The notes beneath the pieces were generated by a model. That model was not told the DNA's origin. It ran no database searches and was given only the letters and a program-made list of their open reading frames with translations. Below are positions 6,311 through 7,390 of a stretch of DNA of 7,390 bases, piece by piece. Origin of the DNA: Bacteroidaceae bacterium (GTDB taxonomy: Bacteria; Bacteroidota; Bacteroidia; Bacteroidales; Bacteroidaceae); the NCBI GenBank assembly GCA_900769765.1, contig CAAGHW010000094.1, positions 1 to 7,390 of the forward strand, given 5' to 3'. Made by a program: the position numbers and the translations under genes. The first letter of the stretch is position 1. Each line of letters starts with the position of its first letter.

Positions 6311-6325
6311 CTCTAAACTCTAAAC
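6311..6325 (+). repeat. Short CTCTAAA heptamer tract
   Basis: There are two exact copies of ctctaaa (6311-6317, 6318-6324) between the last GGGC module and the GH95 terminator hairpin. The second overlaps the left arm of that hairpin. On the minus strand it reads tttagag twice. Confidence 0.5.
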
Positions 6326-6367
6326 CACAGAAAGGGCCTCGCGGTGCGAGGCCCTTTCTGTGGTTTA
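6321..6367 (-). terminator. Perfect 22-bp hairpin downstream of the GH95 gene
   Basis: The 22-nt left arm (6321-6342, taaaccacag...cctcgc) and right arm (6346-6367, gcgaggccct...tggttta) are perfect reverse complements around a 3-nt loop (ggt). It starts 11 nt after the fucosidase stop codon on the minus strand. Position and stability argue for a transcription terminator or mRNA 3'-end stabiliser, and the symmetry would let it serve the plus strand too. No clean T-run follows on either strand. Confidence 0.8.
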
Positions 6368-6378
6368 TCTATTCAGTA

Positions 6379-7390
6379 TTACTTTGACAATTTCTTTACA
6401 CCATCCTGGATGTAAACCTGGTTATTCTTAACCTCGTTTACTCTACGGCCCTGAATATCATAGATTGCACCGTTCTTTGCTGTCTCTGCAGCAACAGCCT
6501 CGATTGCAGTCTCTGTAGTGAAGTCAATCTCGACAACAGCATCCTTCTCGCAAGGAATTGTCGCGGTGCCATAAGTATCGACTGTTACGGCAACCTCCTT
6601 ACCATTGACAGTTATACGAGCCTTGTCGATAGCCATTGCAGCACGTGCGCAACGTACCTTAAGCGCTGCATCGGCATTACTTACAATCTTTACAGCCTGG
6701 CACTTGCCGTCAGCCCAATTGAAGTCGACGGTAAAGTTTCCGACAGCCTTCATACCTGTAACCTTACCTGTTCTGTTCCATACAGTAGGCAATGCAGGCA
6801 TGATATTGATATAACCGTGTGCACTCTGCATCAACATCTCTGCGATACCTGAGCATACACCGAAGTTACCGTCAATCTGGAATGGTGGGTGCGCGTCGAA
6901 CAGGTTGTAATAAACACCACCATTACCGCCGGCATGTCTAAGGGCATTCTTGATGATGATATGTGCATGGTCACCATCCTGAGCACGTGCCCAAAGGTTG
7001 ACCTTCCAACCCATTGACCAACCTGTAGCTTCATCGCCACGATGTCTCAAAGAGTTTACGGCTGGGGTAAAGTATTGGCTCTCAGGAGTAATCTGATCCA
7101 TTGGATAAAGAGCCATCAGGTGCGACATGTGACGGTGTCCTGTCTCACCGGCTGTGTGTGCCGAATATTTCCACTCACGGAGCAGAGATGTTCCGACAGA
7201 CACGCCTGCATTGGCACGCGCGCAGCTCTCGGTAGCAAGACCTTTATCAGTATTCGCAAGATAGTCATCCAACTTTGCAATATCGGCTGCAGAAAGATTG
7301 AGTTCGCTTTCACCAAGAATGCCGATAGCGTCCTTCAAGTTCTGGAACAGATAGCTTATCATCTGCTGTGCATGGGCTGTACCATCCTCA
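6379..7390 (-). CDS. GH95 alpha-L-fucosidase, C-terminal part (5' end outside window)
   Basis: The frame is open to the right edge, and 336 complete codons are visible. The residues before the ATG at 7360-7362 (EDGTAHAQQ) continue the family pattern, so that ATG is internal. GH95 hallmarks are HRHMSHL (7117-7137), the ATGWSMGWKVNLWAR block (about 6990-7035), and FDAHPPFQIDGNFG (about 6859-6900), followed by the IMPALPTVW stretch. GH95 enzymes are inverting fucosidases that release terminal alpha-1,2-linked fucose (in some members alpha-L-galactose) from host or plant glycans. In Bifidobacterium AfcA the key residues are Asn421, Asn423, Glu566 and Asp766. I expect the aspartate to lie in the FDAHPPFQIDGNFG block. 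The Asn pair and the acid should lie beyond the window. Usual GH95 length is about 750-850 residues, so over half is missing. The end (IYDIQGRR ... VYIQDG) resembles a secretion tail. Export is inferred, as the N-terminus is not visible. Confidence 0.92.
   Translation of the reverse strand, partial: EDGTAHAQQMISYLFQNLKDAIGILGESELNLSAADIAKLDDYLANTDKGLATESCARANAGVSVGTSLLREWKYSAHTAGETGHRHMSHLMALYPMDQITPESQYFTPAVNSLRHRGDEATGWSMGWKVNLWARAQDGDHAHIIIKNALRHAGGNGGVYYNLFDAHPPFQIDGNFGVCSGIAEMLMQSAHGYINIMPALPTVWNRTGKVTGMKAVGNFTVDFNWADGKCQAVKIVSNADAALKVRCARAAMAIDKARITVNGKEVAVTVDTYGTATIPCEKDAVVEIDFTTETAIEAVAAETAKNGAIYDIQGRRVNEVKNNQVYIQDGVKKLSK

Larger units (their letters stand above)
5591..6378. other. 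Repeat-rich convergent intergenic region without a credible gene
   Basis: These 788 bp separate the 3' ends of the M1 peptidase and GH95 genes. The region holds, left to right, a degenerate AGTGTA-type tract, a 57-bp palindromic element, composite repeat copy I, a multi-stem structured block, a small palindrome (taaacgaa at 6157-6164 against ttcgttta at 6173-6180), composite repeat copy II, a further GGGC...CTAC module, a CTCTAAA tract, and the terminator hairpin of the GH95 gene. Open frames here are short and run across palindromes, so I call none. Confidence 0.8.

Noticed and set aside
7360..7362. ATG as the start of the GH95 gene
   Set aside because: The frame stays open to the window edge with family-consistent residues before it, and over half of a GH95 protein would be missing if it started here.
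460..7390. Polysaccharide utilisation locus
   Set aside because: A GH95 enzyme and a secreted binding-like protein are suggestive, but no SusC/SusD pair or regulator is seen, and gene orientations do not form an operon.

Overview
The window looks like chromosomal DNA of a gut- or oral-type Bacteroidales, most likely Prevotella or a close relative (Prevotellaceae). The evidence is the signal-peptide style (AxA|Q), A-rich leaders without Shine-Dalgarno sequences, possible TAnnTTTG-type promoter boxes, two secreted proteins ending in a short 'IYD(L/I)xGRR(L/V)xE...YI' tail, a lipoprotein M1 peptidase, and a GH95 fucosidase.

Layout. 1-440: repeat fragments, hairpins and a 54-residue small gene on the minus strand. 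460-2871 (minus): an 803-residue secreted multidomain protein with lectin-like and GEVED-like parts. 2872-3100: a divergent promoter region. 3101-5590 (plus): an M1-family metallo-aminopeptidase lipoprotein. 5591-6378: a 788-bp convergent intergenic region without a credible gene, full of palindromes and modular repeats. 6379-7390 (minus): the C-terminal part of a GH95 alpha-L-fucosidase whose 5' end lies beyond the right edge.

How the parts relate. The two large complete genes are transcribed divergently from about 230 bp of AT-rich DNA. The peptidase and the fucosidase converge on the repeat-rich region. All three large products are predicted to be exported: peptide trimming at a lipid-anchored aminopeptidase, fucose release from glycans, and a secreted protein with possible carbohydrate-binding folds. 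This fits a host- or diet-glycoprotein forager. No SusC/SusD pair, sigma/anti-sigma or hybrid two-component gene is visible, so a polysaccharide utilisation locus cannot be claimed from this window.

The most unusual content is not protein-coding. A composite intergenic repeat occurs in two nearly complete copies (5718-5807 and 6197-6275), and its modules reappear alone or recombined at 86-107, 421-443 and 6285-6307. A different 57-bp palindromic element (5642-5698) and a 225-bp block with several nested or adjacent stems (5876-6099) lie beside them. These are candidates for small non-autonomous repeats or transcribed structured RNA. The 54-residue protein is a plausible real small gene that is easily missed.
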